Source: Pectinophora gossypiella (lineage: Eukaryota; Arthropoda; Insecta; Lepidoptera; Gelechiidae). From it: 64,000 bases of DNA. Numbering within the stretch: position 1 is the stretch's first letter; every line of letters starts with the position of its first letter. Where the stretch lies: positions 17,007,545 through 17,071,544 of the forward strand of contig NC_065406.1 of assembly GCF_024362695.1 (NCBI RefSeq), in the 5' to 3' direction. Below, one piece after another: positions 52,238-63,443 of the stretch. Under the pieces are notes generated by a model, which worked only from the letters and a program-made list of their open reading frames with translations, was not told the DNA's origin and ran no database searches. A program made the translations under genes and the position numbers.

Positions 52238-52345
52238 TTACCACATAATTGATATCAATTAATGGCAATAGGCACGCCCTCTATTACATGGGGTTTAAAC
52301 ATAGCTGGCGAGTAGGTGTACAAATAATACACCTCTGCCTATGGG
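52238..52345 (+). repeat. Family O repeat
   Basis: CAATTAATGGCAATAGGCAC and GGGGTTTAAACATAGCTGGC; it matches 60890-60985. GATCACAGATAATTGATATC at 51920 is the part left of the SINE. Confidence 0.55.
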
Positions 52346-52410
52346 TGTGTGTGTGTGCATAATCTTGCACTCGCACTTCATTTCGTGTACAATATAACAA
52401 TGCTTTCAGG

Positions 52411-52775
52411 GTGTTGATGGGGCTGCCCCGGTTCTGTAGCGCGTCAGGGATGTTTGCGGAAGCTCGGGTAGATGGCTTTTACACTATTATGCGCAAGCGC
52501 GGCACGTCTCTGGTGCGCCGGCTCCGGGCCAGCTCCAACTCCATCTTGAGCATGATCGCGAGCCGGTTCGACTGCCCCTACGTCATCCACGCATGTATGG
52601 CCCACGCGCCGAAATGTATATATGACCCATATAAATAACTAACATAGAGTAAGTATAGGAAATTACTAACCATTGTATGTTAATTTTAAGGCAATTTATT
52701 TATTTAATTATAATTTATTAAATGTAACGAATTGTATGGGCCTGGTTGCCTGAATAAAGAATTTGAAATTAAAAA
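52411..52775 (+). mobile_element. LINE ORF2 C-terminus and 3' UTR
   Basis: The frame encodes LPRFCSASGMFAEARVDGFY, then LRASSNSILSMIASRFDCPY, ending at TAA 52636-52638. I recognise this as the conserved C-terminal end of a widespread insect LINE ORF2. The 3' end is GGGCCTGGTTGCCTGAATAA with a TTTGAAATTAAAAA tail. The coding part is clearly GC-richer than its surroundings. 5'-truncated, frame intact. Confidence 0.85.
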
Positions 52776-53325
52776 AAAAAATAATTTCCTTAAAAGCCAA
52801 AGAGCACTAACATTGAATTCCAACCACATTCAACACACGTTCCTTTAGCACTAGCGAGGAATTTTAAAGTTAAATTTCATTTCATTCGTTTCTAATCTAG
52901 TAGGATTAATAAAAAGTAGTGGAGTTGGCTCGACGATCCGTCATTGTCGAGTGGGCTAGGAAAAACTTCTTAATGACTCCCTTTGCTGTTTTTGTGGCGT
53001 GTGTGGACTATTGCTCAGTGTTGCCAACAGAAAAATGCGAGGTTTTGTACCAACTCGCCAGGGAACTGAAAGTAAGAACCGAATTTTGAGGGATTAGCGG
53101 AGTCTGATTGGTTTTTAGTTCCAGTTTGGTATGCTGCTTGTTTTAAAGGAAAGTATTGAAACTTATGGGCACTTTTATACTGGCGCTAGTGCCGGCCGAC
53201 AAGTAACAACCAATAAGATTAATTAATATTATTATTGTGTTACGCCCAAACGCCGCAAATCCGCATCGGCGCCTCTAATTGATAGAGGGGAGACCTGTGC
53301 CCAGCAGTGTTACTTATGGGGCTAT
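52776..53325. other. Gene-free; small SINE-C tail piece
   Basis: GAGGGGAGACCTGTGCCCAG at 53286 is the SINE-C 3' end; the remainder is unique. Confidence 0.45.
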
Positions 53326-53438
53326 TCTTCTTATATCGTGTGGGTTGTGAGGTGGATGACCACCCTCATCAACCCTAGTGTCAGGGTTATTATTGAGCCG
53401 CCAAAGGTGACTATACTATGCGCCTGACGTGACTATAC
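53326..53438 (-). mobile_element. SINE-A tail with a short internal insertion
   Basis: CACCCTCATCAACCCTAGTG, ATTGAGCCGCCAAAGG, then extra bases TGACTATACTATGCG before CCTGACGTGAC. The extra bases look like a local duplication of TGACTATAC. Confidence 0.7.
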
Positions 53439-53577
53439 GTATAACAAGTTTTCTTACATTGCGAGCAAAAATAGTTTCCTTGATTCTGAAGAAACCGTAT
53501 ACTCTGAAGGCATAATACTTGCACAGCACCGAGTCGGACCAAATAATTTAAAAAAATTGGTATGATGACATACATTA

Positions 53578-53869
53578 ATTATTTGATAGACAATAATGGC
53601 AGGTGGAGGGCAGGACACATAGCGAAGAGAACCGATGGCCGCTGGGACGGTTCTCGAATGGCGACCACGTGTCGGATGACGCTCAGTGGGTAGGCCCGCT
53701 ACAAGGTGGACCGACGATCTAGTGAAGGTGGGCAGCGCAGGACCGATCATCGTGGAGATCCTTGGGGGAGGCCTATGCCCAGCAGTGGGCGTCGTACGGC
53801 TGATAATGATGATGATGAGACAATAATAGAGAACGCTATACCGATAAGAGCGTGGCTCTTAAATTAGTG
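53578..53869 (+). mobile_element. LINE-K 3' end with 16 bp TSD, split by LINE-E
   Basis: Joining the outer parts gives GATAGACAATAATAGAGAAC, GCTATACCGATAAGAGCGTG and GCTCTTAAAT, the LINE-K ending (DRQEWRMLHRQERGS in other copies). The target duplication ATGATGACATACATTA lies at 53562-53577 and 53870-53885. Confidence 0.85.
53598..53817 (+). mobile_element. LINE-E 3' end with 10 bp TSD, nested in LINE-K
   Basis: GACACATAGCGAAGAGAACC, GATGGCCGCTGG through CAGCAGTGGGCGTCGTACGG and a GATGAT tail. The target duplication AGACAATAAT is at 53588-53597 and 53818-53827. It has small internal deletions relative to 34190-34535. Confidence 0.9.
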
Positions 53870-53885
53870 ATGATGACATACATTA

Positions 53886-55023
53886 GTTCTATGAACCCAA
53901 CCCAGGTACTCACATCTCAGAATTTGGACCAAAGCTCTTACAAAGTTTAGCAATGTTCCGTGCTCAAAGTTACCACTTTTGTGTGGGAGCATTTTTTTCT
54001 ATAACTTTCGATTTTATAATAGTACGTACGCTTTATATATAATACCACCGCTCGCGACACAGTTAATATAATCCAGAAGAGAGTACCTACTTAAGTCGCC
54101 TTTTCAATAACAGTTCCTGATTCCACCATACTTTTTTCCTTCGTCGTATTTTAACGACGGCGGCCATTCAGTGCACCCTCGACTAACTTCTCCAAATCTT
54201 TACAACACTCAGCAATATAAATGCTGTTCCGAAATTGTGCCTCTTCAATTCGTTATTTTTGAGAAGCACTCATTGTGTACTGACGAAAATTGTGCAATTT
54301 CACTGTGAAATGTCTGTAACGAGCTTGTGGAGTGTTGTGCTGTATATTCATAGTGACACTCATCGACTGAGGGCCTGTAACAAGGTAATGTTTGCTTGCT
54401 TCTCTCAGAGGATTTCCTATTAATTTCTGACGAGTTTTATTGCTCCCGAGTTGCAAATATAGGATATCATTGAATAATTGTTATTTTGCCGTCTGGGAAA
54501 TTTTAAAAAGCGAGATTGCTCATGTGCTTAAAATAGGTGCTGTTGTTCGGAAATTTCTATAATATCTTAAAATATAATTAACTGTAGTCATCACTTATTT
54601 AAGAGCTACGCTCTTGTCGGTGTAGCATCTAAAAGTAGAGCAGTGGTTTCCCTCTTATCCCTTATTATCGTAGTACCTAACTTTTTTTACATCCCCTGTG
54701 GTTTGGTAATGGGTAGCTTCCTAGGTCGAAGATTATTTATGAAATTCTGATTACTAAATAAAGATCTAAAAGTGATAAGAAAGGGTTTCTTTTTTCCACT
54801 TAACTTTATTAAAGAAATTATGAATTTTATGAATGCTTATTTATGAATTTTAATAAAGAAAAATGTAATAAAAAATGCGACATTCTGTCACGTTTTCCTT
54901 TGACATTACAGGTTGCTTTCCCATACAAAATCCACTGTAATTTCGTGTTTTGACGTTAAGTAAAAAGTAACTGATTTGACTAGTTGGGAACTGGCTTATT
55001 ACACCCATTCTTTGCAGCTACGT
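53886..55023. other. Gene-free; one LINE-K tip
   Basis: TTATTTAAGAGCTACGCTCT, TGTCGGTGTAGCATCT at 54595-54632 is the reverse of the LINE-K tip. Otherwise unique. Confidence 0.45.
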
Positions 55024-55180
55024 TTAAGTTCCATGTAATAGAGAGAGAAAGAGACAGAGAGGGAGAGAGAGAGAGAGAGAGAGAGAGAAAATGTTTATTC
55101 AACAAATTGTAACACATTACATAATATGTAATAGGGATCCTATTGTCATTATCCGGGCTAAGTAGTATGATTCTATACAT
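55024..55180 (-). mobile_element. LINE 3' end with (CT)n tail
   Basis: The AG-rich tract (55039-55089) is followed by AAAATGTTTATTCAACAAAT. On the minus strand this is a TTGAATAAACATTTT polyadenylation-like end with a CT tail. A similar arrangement occurs at 61300-61390. Confidence 0.55.
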
Positions 55181-56782
55181 TTTTGTATTCCAATTAATTG
55201 TACTTGACGGCTGAATTAAGCTAGAGGCGATTTGTGAATTCTAATTATATAGTAGGTCAGACGGGTCGGAGGCTAGGCCTTTGGGCACACAACCTTACTT
55301 TAATTTTCCAGTTATAGTCTAAATTCCGCTCGAAACCTGGAATCAATACCAACTCAATGGTTAGCCCCATTTCGTATAATTTCCAAACGTAACATTAGAG
55401 GTACTAAAAGTGAATGAATGAGCGGAACGGAAGTGTTTATGGGGAAACCGAGAATTGTGACTTTGGTAGAATTATACGATTTTGGTCGACTCTTTCCTGT
55501 ATTTTTTTTAATCGCTGATGAAGTACGTACATAAATAAACTTAAGGTGTGGGTCTCAAGCCATCAATACGACAATCCGCTGTCACTTTTGGTGCCTTAGC
55601 CAATGATGAATTAATCCCTAATCATTTGCTTTATACAATCTCCACTCAAAAACTTTGTATTGATAAACCTATAACCGTACAGTTCATTATTATCTAACTT
55701 GGAATGATCATCAGGCGCAATAGCCATTAGAAAAGCGTCAGTGTAATCGAATAAAACGTATAAGAATGACATAAGGTCACATTTTATCTGTAAGCACACA
55801 TTTTAAAACAATCTACCACCCTTACTTGCCTCGCCCTACGTCAATAAATCATGTAAACAAACCTCATTAAAACAGGGATTCCTTAAAAATATCCGTAAAC
55901 AACGGTTGTCAAACTTTTCAGAAGTTATCGCGACAAAAACCTCCAGAGAGACAACTTCAGATTTTCACTCAGTTCTCACCCAAAATTTTTATGAGAACAT
56001 TCTGAGTTATAATAGGCATACAAGGGAATGATAATAAAAGTTTGTGGAAGTTTTCTTGACTTTTTTGGTCCGTATTTGAATATAAAAAAATGAGTTTCTT
56101 ATCAATGTCGGCATGTAAGCTTGATGGGATAGTAAATATTTATCAGCAAAATTTAAAAACTACTTCTTATTCCTCTGCACAGATGTCGAAATACAATTTG
56201 TCGCCTTTATTTTTTTAATTATAATAAATGATATAACAAGCGACATGCTCTCGTGTAATTTAGTGCGGTGCTGAGGGTATATTTATCTCCCTTGTATCTA
56301 TGAACAGTAGACACAGCCATATCTACTCCGTAAAGGAAACGCTATCGCCTTCAATGACTTCTTCAACGACACGTATCCTTATTACCATAGTAAGAGCGAC
56401 TGTAGTGACAAAATGAACCATCGGGTTTTGGATACGAGGGGGCTCGTTATAAGCAGCTAATGTTGCCTTCATTTTGCGGAGGCACGCTCTCCCCGCGTGC
56501 ATCAGAATTATCTGACACCACATTTATTATGGAGCTAGTGCAGATTTTGGTAGCTACACTGGCAACACAGGAAGATGGAGGTAGCTTCTATAATACGTGA
56601 GGTAATGGGTTTTTCGGACTTGACAGAATTTGAATTACGTTCTGGGGTATAAATAATAGTAAACGGAATAGCTGACATTATTTAGGTTTTGGAAGTCGAT
56701 TGGATGTTTTCACGTTATGTTATGTCGTAAGTAATTAATTTATGTCGTTATAATGCGTCAAAGGACGATAAATCAGCTAACG
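55181..56782. other. Gene-free unique stretch
   Basis: No repeat or gene recognised. Confidence 0.4.
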
Positions 56783-56815
56783 GAACTCCATTTGCTTCGA
56801 TCCTGACATACCTGT
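56783..56815 (-). mobile_element. LINE-L tip
   Basis: GGAACTCCATTTGCTTCGAT, CCTGACATACC is the reverse of the GTCAGGTTCGAAGC segment of LINE-L near 28615. Confidence 0.45.
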
Positions 56816-56842
56816 TCATTGTCTATTGACTAAGTATAATGT

Positions 56843-59438
56843 CAAATGACAATGGGCACTTTTGTATGAAACTTGGTCCAAGAACCTCCACTGATGAGAC
56901 TTATATGTAATGAAAGCTTATGCTTCCCCTATGATTCTGGCAAAGTCCTATCAGATTCTGTCCCGGGGTTCTTTTTTTACGACCATGTTTGTCCTGGCTA
57001 AAAATGTGATAAAATACAGTGGGAGCTAAAATCGACTCAAGATTTGTTGCTGGATAACTAAGTCTACATAAATAATTATGTATCATATTGTATATCATTT
57101 TAAAGAGGATCTTTTCCAGAATCCGAAACATAAAAAAAAAACAAAAAAAAATCTTTTTGTAAGCGAATTATAGTCAATTTATATCTGCAGCGCCATTGTT
57201 TCTCGGTAGCTAAGTTCAAGTTTCATGCCTTTTACCCCTTCCAAAAGTATCTTACCGATTTTTTTTATATTGCTTCCGGAATTTGATCTGAGTGATAATA
57301 ACAAGAAAAATAAATAAACACCTCTCCGATAGAGACCGGCTAAGCTATTGCCTATTGCAAGAAATCGTCATCATTAGCAAGTCATTACGGTATTGCATAT
57401 TATAAGCTTATCAGCAACTTGGAACTTGGTCCAAGAACCTCCACTGGTGAGACTTGCATGTAATGATAGCTTATACTTGTCCTATGATTCTGGCAAAGTT
57501 CTATCAAACTCTGTCCTAGGGTTTTTTTACGGCCATGTTTGTCCTGAGTGTACAGTAGTGGACTGCAAAATCACCTCAGGATTTGTTGTCGAAAAACTAT
57601 TTAACTAAGCCTATATACATAATTATATATCATAATATATATCAATTTTAAAGGGGAAGGTTATCAGAATCTGAAACACAAATAAAAAAATGCATTAAGT
57701 ATGTAAACGACTTTTAGCCAACTCACGTCCGTAGCGCCATTTTTCTCAGCAGCGACGTACGAGTTTCGCGCCTTCCAACCTTTCCAAAGAAGCCCAATCA
57801 TTTTTTCCTTCTTCTGGTATTGCATTCTTAACCTGACAAGACTAAGTGACAACAACAAGAAATAAAATAGATACCATTCCGATAGAGGCCGCATAAGCTA
57901 TGGACCTATTGCAAGATAACGTACTCAAAGGCTAGTCATTATAATCCAACAGACGTAACATGATTAGAATGCGGGAGGACGCAAATGTAGTATGTTTTCT
58001 TTCACCACAATCTTGTTTTATTAATCCAGGCTTATATCTTGTCTTATAAACAATGCCGAATGGTACAACAAACGTATCGTAAACGTAAGGTTGCCTGGTA
58101 GTAATTGCTACCTTGGCAATAAAGCCGCCTTTTGCACCAGTTATTGCCTGAACTTGTTTAATAAATGTGTTTCTTTTGTATACAATAGAGTCATTGTATT
58201 GCATCTTGATTAGAATGACTTATTTCTTGTTTCTCTCGTACTAAGCTGTATAGTTGTATTGCTGTTAGTGTTAAAGAGACACATATTTCGTCTCTTTCGC
58301 ATAAGGCGATGTACTACATTTCCGTCCCGCCGCATTCTAATCATGTTACGTCTGTTGGATTATAGTGACTAGCCTTTGAGTACGTTATCTTGCAATAGGT
58401 CCATAGCTTACGCGGCCTCTATCGGAATGGTATCTATTTTTTTTTTTTCTTTGTTGTCACTTGTCAGGTTAAGAATGCAATATCAGAAGAAGGAAAAAAT
58501 GATTGGGCTTCTTTGGAAAGGTTGGAAGGCGCGAAACTCGTACGTCGCTGCTGAGAAAAATGGCGCTACGGACGTGAGTTGGCTAAAAGTCGTTTACATA
58601 ATGCATTTTTTTTATTTGTGTTTCTGATTCTGATAACCTTCCCCTTTAGAATTGATATATATTATGATATATAATTATGTATATAGGCTTAGTTAAATAG
58701 TTTTTCGACAACAAATCCTGAGGTGATTTTGCAGTCCACTACTGTACACTCAGGACAAACATGGCCGTAAAAAAACCCTAGGACAGAGTTTGATAGAACT
58801 TTGCCAGAATCATAGGACAAGTATAAGCTATCATTACATGCAAGTCTCACCAGTGGAGGTTCTTGGACCAAGTTCCAAGTTGCTGATAAGCTTATAATAT
58901 GCAATACCGTAATGACTTGCTAATGATGACGATTTCTTGCAATAGGCAATAGCTTAGCCGGTCTCTATCGGAGAGGTGTTTATTTATTTTTCTTGTTATT
59001 ATCACTCAGATCAAATTCCGGAAGCAATATAAAAAAAATCGGTAAGATACTTTTGGAATGGGTAAAAGGCATGAAACTTGAACTTAGCTACCGAGAAACA
59101 ATGGCGCTGCAGATATAAATTGACTATAATTCGCTTACAAAAAGATTTTTTGTTTTTTTTTATGTTTCGGATTCTGGAAAAGATCCTCTTTAAAATGATA
59201 TACAATATGATACATAATTATTTATGTAGACTTAGTTATCCAGCAACAAATCTTGAGCCGATTTTAGCTCCCACTGTATTTTATCACATTTTTAGCCAGG
59301 ACAAACATGGCCGTAAAAAAAGAACCCCGGGACAGAATCTGATAGAACTTTGCCAGATTCATAGAGAAAGCATAAGCTTTCATTACATATAAGTCTCATC
59401 AGTGGAGGTTCTTGGACCAGATTCGCCCATTCTCCTTT
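56843..59438. mobile_element. LIR-2, second copy of the 2.6 kb palindrome
   Basis: Arms 56843-57992 and 58312-59438, spacer 57993-58311. It starts CAAATGACAATGGGC and ends CCCATTCTCCTTT exactly like LIR-1, and homology stops abruptly at both tips. The arms agree with each other at some positions where the two LIR-1 arms differ (for example GAAAAAC near 57593, against GATAAAC near 7954). Same orientation as LIR-1; no target duplication recognised. Confidence 0.85.
57932..58204 (-). other. 90-codon frame across the LIR-2 spacer
   Basis: It reads through parts such as AITGAKGGFIAKVAITTRQP and TFVVPFGIVYKTRYKPG, unusually varied for a chance frame in AT-rich DNA. LIR-1 has a 4-base deletion in it. 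I do not recognise the family; a captured host segment is possible, but a chance frame cannot be excluded. Confidence 0.3.
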
Positions 59439-59976
59439 AAAATACATTTATAAAATAAAATATAAAGGGTTATTTACAATGACTTTGTTTTTCGTTGATT
59501 CGTTGTTGTTTTGTCGTTGTTTTTGTTGTGATAGTTTACACTAGATCAAGATTTATCCTATAGGACAGAAAAATATCTATATTATACTCATATGAAAAAA
59601 AATGTGAATGTCTATTTAATTATATTACGTAACATTTATAGTAATAGAGTAATAGTTAGTCGCGTGTATTGTCCCATAAGGGTTGACATAGTAGCAATGT
59701 ATTCTATGCAAAGTTGTGCAAAGAACTCATCCACATTTTTATAAATACAAAGCTTTATAAATATTTACACAGAAGTCCAATCTAGAAAATACGATTTGGT
59801 CATCAGACCAGTTAAAGGAAAAAAGCAGAATCCCGACTGGTGCATACCAAACAAGATGAATGTGTAAACAAGTCTGGCGTCAGAAAAATATATTTTCAAC
59901 TAAGATGCTTAACCTCAGGGAATGGTGTAACTGCAAGCGAGTGAGACATAGTGGGGATAGAAACAGAGTTACTCCA
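59439..59976. other. Gene-free, nothing recognised
   Basis: AT-rich unique sequence. Confidence 0.4.
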
Positions 59977-60040
59977 ACACACACACACACACGCACACGC
60001 ACACGCACACGCACACGCACACGCACACGCACACACACGA
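59977..60040. repeat. (CA)n/(CACACG)n microsatellite
   Basis: CA dinucleotides grading into ACACGC hexamers. Confidence 0.95.
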
Positions 60041-60537
60041 ACTTGCACACATGCACTCAAATTAATTCGAAAATATCTGACTCGGATGGGACTTCAACAG
60101 TTTTGAGTGACAAACTCCGAGTTGGACTTTTTCAATTTAATTTTCTCTGAGTTTTTCTAAGCACGGAGGAGTGGTGTAAAATAAAAAAAAATCACAATTA
60201 CATAACATGACTTGGAGAAAACACGAAACATAATAGACAAGGAGTGGGTATATTCCCGTTACACGTTTCGAAGATACATATTGCTATGTTCTGTTAACAG
60301 ACTGAAAATAGTGAACAGATTTTAGGTCGGAAACCACTTGTTTTCAATGTTTCTGGGTAGGTAACTAAAAAATTTAAATCTACAAAAACATTTTAGGCTG
60401 ACTTGCAAATCCTTTCATTACATTGGCGCGTCCAATTCCATAGAATGTGTTTATGTATCAAACGACACGAAAATCAACATGAAACTGTAAAGCGCAAAGT
60501 GTGTGCCTATTTCTCTTTTACCTGCGATATTGCTGTG
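60041..60537. other. Gene-free, nothing recognised
   Basis: No supported feature. Confidence 0.4.
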
Positions 60538-60605
60538 AAAACGCGTGACCTATGCGTAGTGTCACGGATTCTAGCCCCAGGGTTCAAATCCACTGAATTT
60601 GACTT
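60538..60605 (+). repeat. tRNA-like-headed repeat fragment
   Basis: AACGCGTGACCTATGCGTAG, TGTCACGGATTC and GGGTTCAAATCC (box-B-like). Related to 21425 and 50195. Confidence 0.45.
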
Positions 60606-60857
60606 CACCCTCAGGGTTACTATTGAGCCGCCAAAGGCCCCTGACATGGCCAATGTAACGAATACCCACTTATATCAGTAAGTAGTAACCGGGACCAACG
60701 GCTTAACGTGCGTTCCGAAGCACGGATCATCTTACTCTCAGACAATCAGGTGATCAGCTTGTAATATCCTAACCAAACTAGGGATCACAAAGTGTCACAA
60801 AACCCGGGGCCTCCGGATCGTGAGCGCAACGCTTAACGACTGGACCACGGAAGCCGT
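60606..60857 (-). mobile_element. SINE-A, nearly complete
   Basis: It runs from CACCCTCAGGGTTACTATTG through core CCAACGGCTTAACGTGCGTT to head CTGGACCACGGAAGCCGTT. About 25 bases around box B are deleted (CAAAGTGTCACAAAACCCGG). Confidence 0.85.
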
Positions 60858-60883
60858 TCGACTTAAAAAGTTTGGATTAATTC

Positions 60884-60985
60884 TTGGATCATAGATTATT
60901 GATATCTCTTGGTTTCCAAGATTTGTACCCGGTTAATGGCAATAGGCTCAACCCCTGTTAAATGCGACTCAAACCTAGGTGACGA
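60884..60985 (+). repeat. Family O repeat
   Basis: GATCATAGATTATTGATATC, GGTTAATGGCAATAGGCTCA; compare 51920 and 52238. Confidence 0.55.
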
Positions 60986-61299
60986 GGAATGGGTTTACAT
61001 ACCAAACATTCTGTGTCCATCCTTTCGACGCGGATGCAGGCGTGTATGTTATTTCTTTTATTGTTATCGCCGACAGTGAGGAGGCTATGAACAGCATAGA
61101 AAAGCCGTAATGAAGCTGTCAGGGGCATTTTACAACAATTCCTCGGAATACAGTTTATTGCCTGGCTACGTCCATCGCTATCAGCCATGGAAAAATGGCT
61201 CTATTCCTACAATGCCGTTATTGGATTTTCCTACCCTTCGCTTCTTTGCGAGAATCAGAATAGAACCGTATTATACAGTCATTTGCAGACACATTTACG
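60986..61299. other. Gene-free, nothing recognised
   Basis: No supported feature. Confidence 0.4.
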
Positions 61300-61390
61300 A
61301 CTTAGAGAGAGAGAGAGAGAGAGAGAGAGAAAATATTTATTGTTTAACTTGTGACACATTATAAATCGAAAATAACAAATAACTCTAGGT
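61300..61390 (-). mobile_element. LINE 3' end with (CT)n tail
   Basis: (GA)n at 61303-61330 is followed by AAAATATTTATTGTTTAACT and TGTGACACATTATAA; same layout as 55024-55180. Confidence 0.5.
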
Positions 61391-61399
61391 TATAGTGAC

Positions 61400-61672
61400 T
61401 AAGATTGAGAAGGGAATGTTGAGTTGTAGAGCGAAATGAAGGATAATACGATTACGAAAGCAGTATATAAAGCGAAGGTAAGTGGTAGGGTTGGCAGAAG
61501 AAGACTTAGAAGAACGTACATTGACCAAATTGGAGATATACTTAGAAAAGGTTCAGTACGATCTACTCTGAACCGGCGTGCGTGTATGAAACGATTGATG
61601 AATTTGGAGGAAGCATAAGAAGTGTGTCAGGTTGGAAACAGGCGTCAGTTTATGTATTTATGTATGTTAATA
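61400..61672 (+). mobile_element. LINE-L ORF2 C-terminus
   Basis: The frame from 61436 encodes KAVYKAKVSGRVGRRRLRRT and RACMKRLMNLEEA with a stop at 61616-61618. This matches the KVSGxxGRxRxRxT ... CMKRLMxxxEA pattern of RTE-like ORF2 ends. The 3' UTR contains GTGTGTCAGGTTGG and a TATGTATT tail, into which SINE-C inserted. Confidence 0.75.
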
Positions 61673-61996
61673 CATAAACTACCTATATACGTCCCACTGC
61701 TGGGCACAGGCCTCCCCTCAATCAACCGGAGGGGGTATGGAGCATACTCCACCACGCTGCTTCAATGCGGGTTGGTGGAGTTGTTTTTACGGCTAATAGC
61801 CGGGACCAACGGCTTAACGTGCCCTCCGAAGCACGGAATCATCTTACTTTTTCGGACAATCAGATGATTCAAGCCTGAAAAGTCCTTACCAAACAAAGGA
61901 CAGTCTCACAAAGTGATTTCGATAATGTCCCCATCGGGAATCGAACCCGGACCTCCAGATCGTGAGCCTAACGCTCTAACCACTAGACCACGGAGG
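61673..61996 (-). mobile_element. SINE-C, full length, with 10 bp TSD
   Basis: Nearly identical to 24661-24995: tail ACTACCTATATACGTCCCAC, core CCAACGGCTTAACGTGCC, head GAATCGAACCCGGACCTCCA to ACTAGACCACGGAGG. The target duplication TATGTTAATA lies at 61663-61672 and 61997-62006. Confidence 0.92.
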
Positions 61997-62036
61997 TATG
62001 TTAATATAGAAACAGAATTACAAAATAAGTAGATTT

Positions 62037-62160
62037 ACATACATACATACATACATAAACTCACGCCCTTAATCCCTAATGGGGTGGGCAGAGCCACAAG
62101 TAATCAAAGACAACTTGCAGCCACTGTTGATACGAAGTCCAAAGATGGATATGATGAACC
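62037..62160 (-). repeat. Family I / LINE-L-like 3' end with (CATA)n
   Basis: ACATACATACATACATAAAC, CCCTAATGGGGTGGGCAGAG, CAACTTGCAGCCACTGTTGA; the reverse of 27772-27895. Confidence 0.6.
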
Positions 62161-62300
62161 TTGAGATTTACTCGGCACATAATGTGGTACAACAGTAAAA
62201 AGGTCATGACATCAGCATTGTGTCCATTTCCGGAGAAAGAGATGCTGTTTTTCAGTCGCTCCTTAATTTTCCTTACCCAACTTATATTACGTCATACGAG

Positions 62301-62512
62301 AATGTTAGAGATACCTTACCGAATACTGAGGGGAATGATTCAACTCATGATAACGAGTTAATATCAAGTATAATTTTCCGTAGAAAAGGTATGGAACCGA
62401 AAATAATAAAAATATAATTTTCCTCCAGGAAATGCCACTCGATATCATCTCAGAATCATGGTATGAATACTCCTTCTTAGTTTTCGGTACGGTGTCACTG
62501 ATTCACTGTATA
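62301..62512. mobile_element. MITE-P, single palindromic unit
   Basis: Left arm TTACCGAATACTGAGGGGAA, right arm TTAGTTTTCGGTACGGTGTC; the arms are diverged complements around an AT-rich centre. Confidence 0.65.
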
Positions 62513-62562
62513 TAGGTGCCCTTAGCGGTGGAGATTAGGCCCATGGGGCCTTCAGGTGAAAC

Positions 62563-62748
62563 TGGCCCCGATTCCTGCAGATACCTCCTAATTTTATTAT
62601 AAGTTATACCCGTCATTTTCTTATTTGCCGAAAAGGAAAGGGACGGATGATTGACAACTGTTAAGTTCAAAATGTAAGAATGAGCCGGGCGAATAAAATA
62701 GGTATCTCGCTCATATGCAATATGTGTGACGTGTGCTGTCAACTTAAT
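62563..62748 (+). mobile_element. MITE-A left half
   Basis: It starts TGGCCCCGATTCCTGCAGAT and follows the MITE-A body to GTCAACTTAAT, where homology stops near a SINE-A fragment. The right half is absent. Confidence 0.75.
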
Positions 62749-62766
62749 TCCGTATAATGCCAATAT

Positions 62767-62892
62767 AACACTGATGTCAAGGTTATTATTAAGCCGCCAA
62801 AGGCCCCTGACATGACTCATGTAACAACCACATACTCACATCAGTAAGTATGTAACCGCAACCAACGACTTAACTTGCCTTCTGAAGTACGG
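62767..62892 (-). mobile_element. SINE-A tail to core
   Basis: ATTAAGCCGCCAAAGGCCCC, TGACATGACTCATGTAACAA, AACCAACGACTTAACTTGCC. The head is missing. Confidence 0.75.
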
Positions 62893-62924
62893 AGTATATG
62901 TACTTATAGCATTAAATAAATACA

Positions 62925-63040
62925 AAATCATTTATTTAAGAGCCACGCTCTTGTCGGTGTAGCATTCTCCATTCTTGTCTATCAAAGGCCACTTCTCTCA
63001 CTTTCTTATAAGAAGCGACGTTCGCTTTCTCTTTGATCTT
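62925..63040 (-). mobile_element. LINE-K 3' end with 10 bp TSD
   Basis: The minus strand encodes KEKANVASYKKVREVAFDRQ then EWRMLHRQERGS and a stop, followed by AATAAATGAT. The target duplication AATAAATACA is at 62915-62924 and 63041-63050. This is the least damaged LINE-K ending in the window. Confidence 0.85.
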
Positions 63041-63443
63041 AATAAATACAGACTTTACAAGAAATTTACCCACGACAACCACAAACCAATCTACGTAGTC
63101 ATACATACGTTTGCCTTATAAAAACTGTGGGATGATACATCACCCGATGTTCTATAATAAGACTGGCCTTTGTGGGGAAAGAAATTTGGAAAAGAAAAAG
63201 TCACGATGACCGGCGAACTGACCGCGAATACGCGGCATAAAAATGTGGGTAGGTGATTATATAGGTAGAAAAAGATATATCGCTATGTTTACATTCAGAA
63301 TCGATCCATTGCTGACAACCTAGTCGAATTAGATACTCTTTTCGAATCGTTTTATTTATATGGTGTATGGTGTGCGTTACCCCAACAAGAAAGTATCTCC
63401 TAGAGTTATATGAGTAGAACGTATAGTTGGTGCCTTATCTGCT

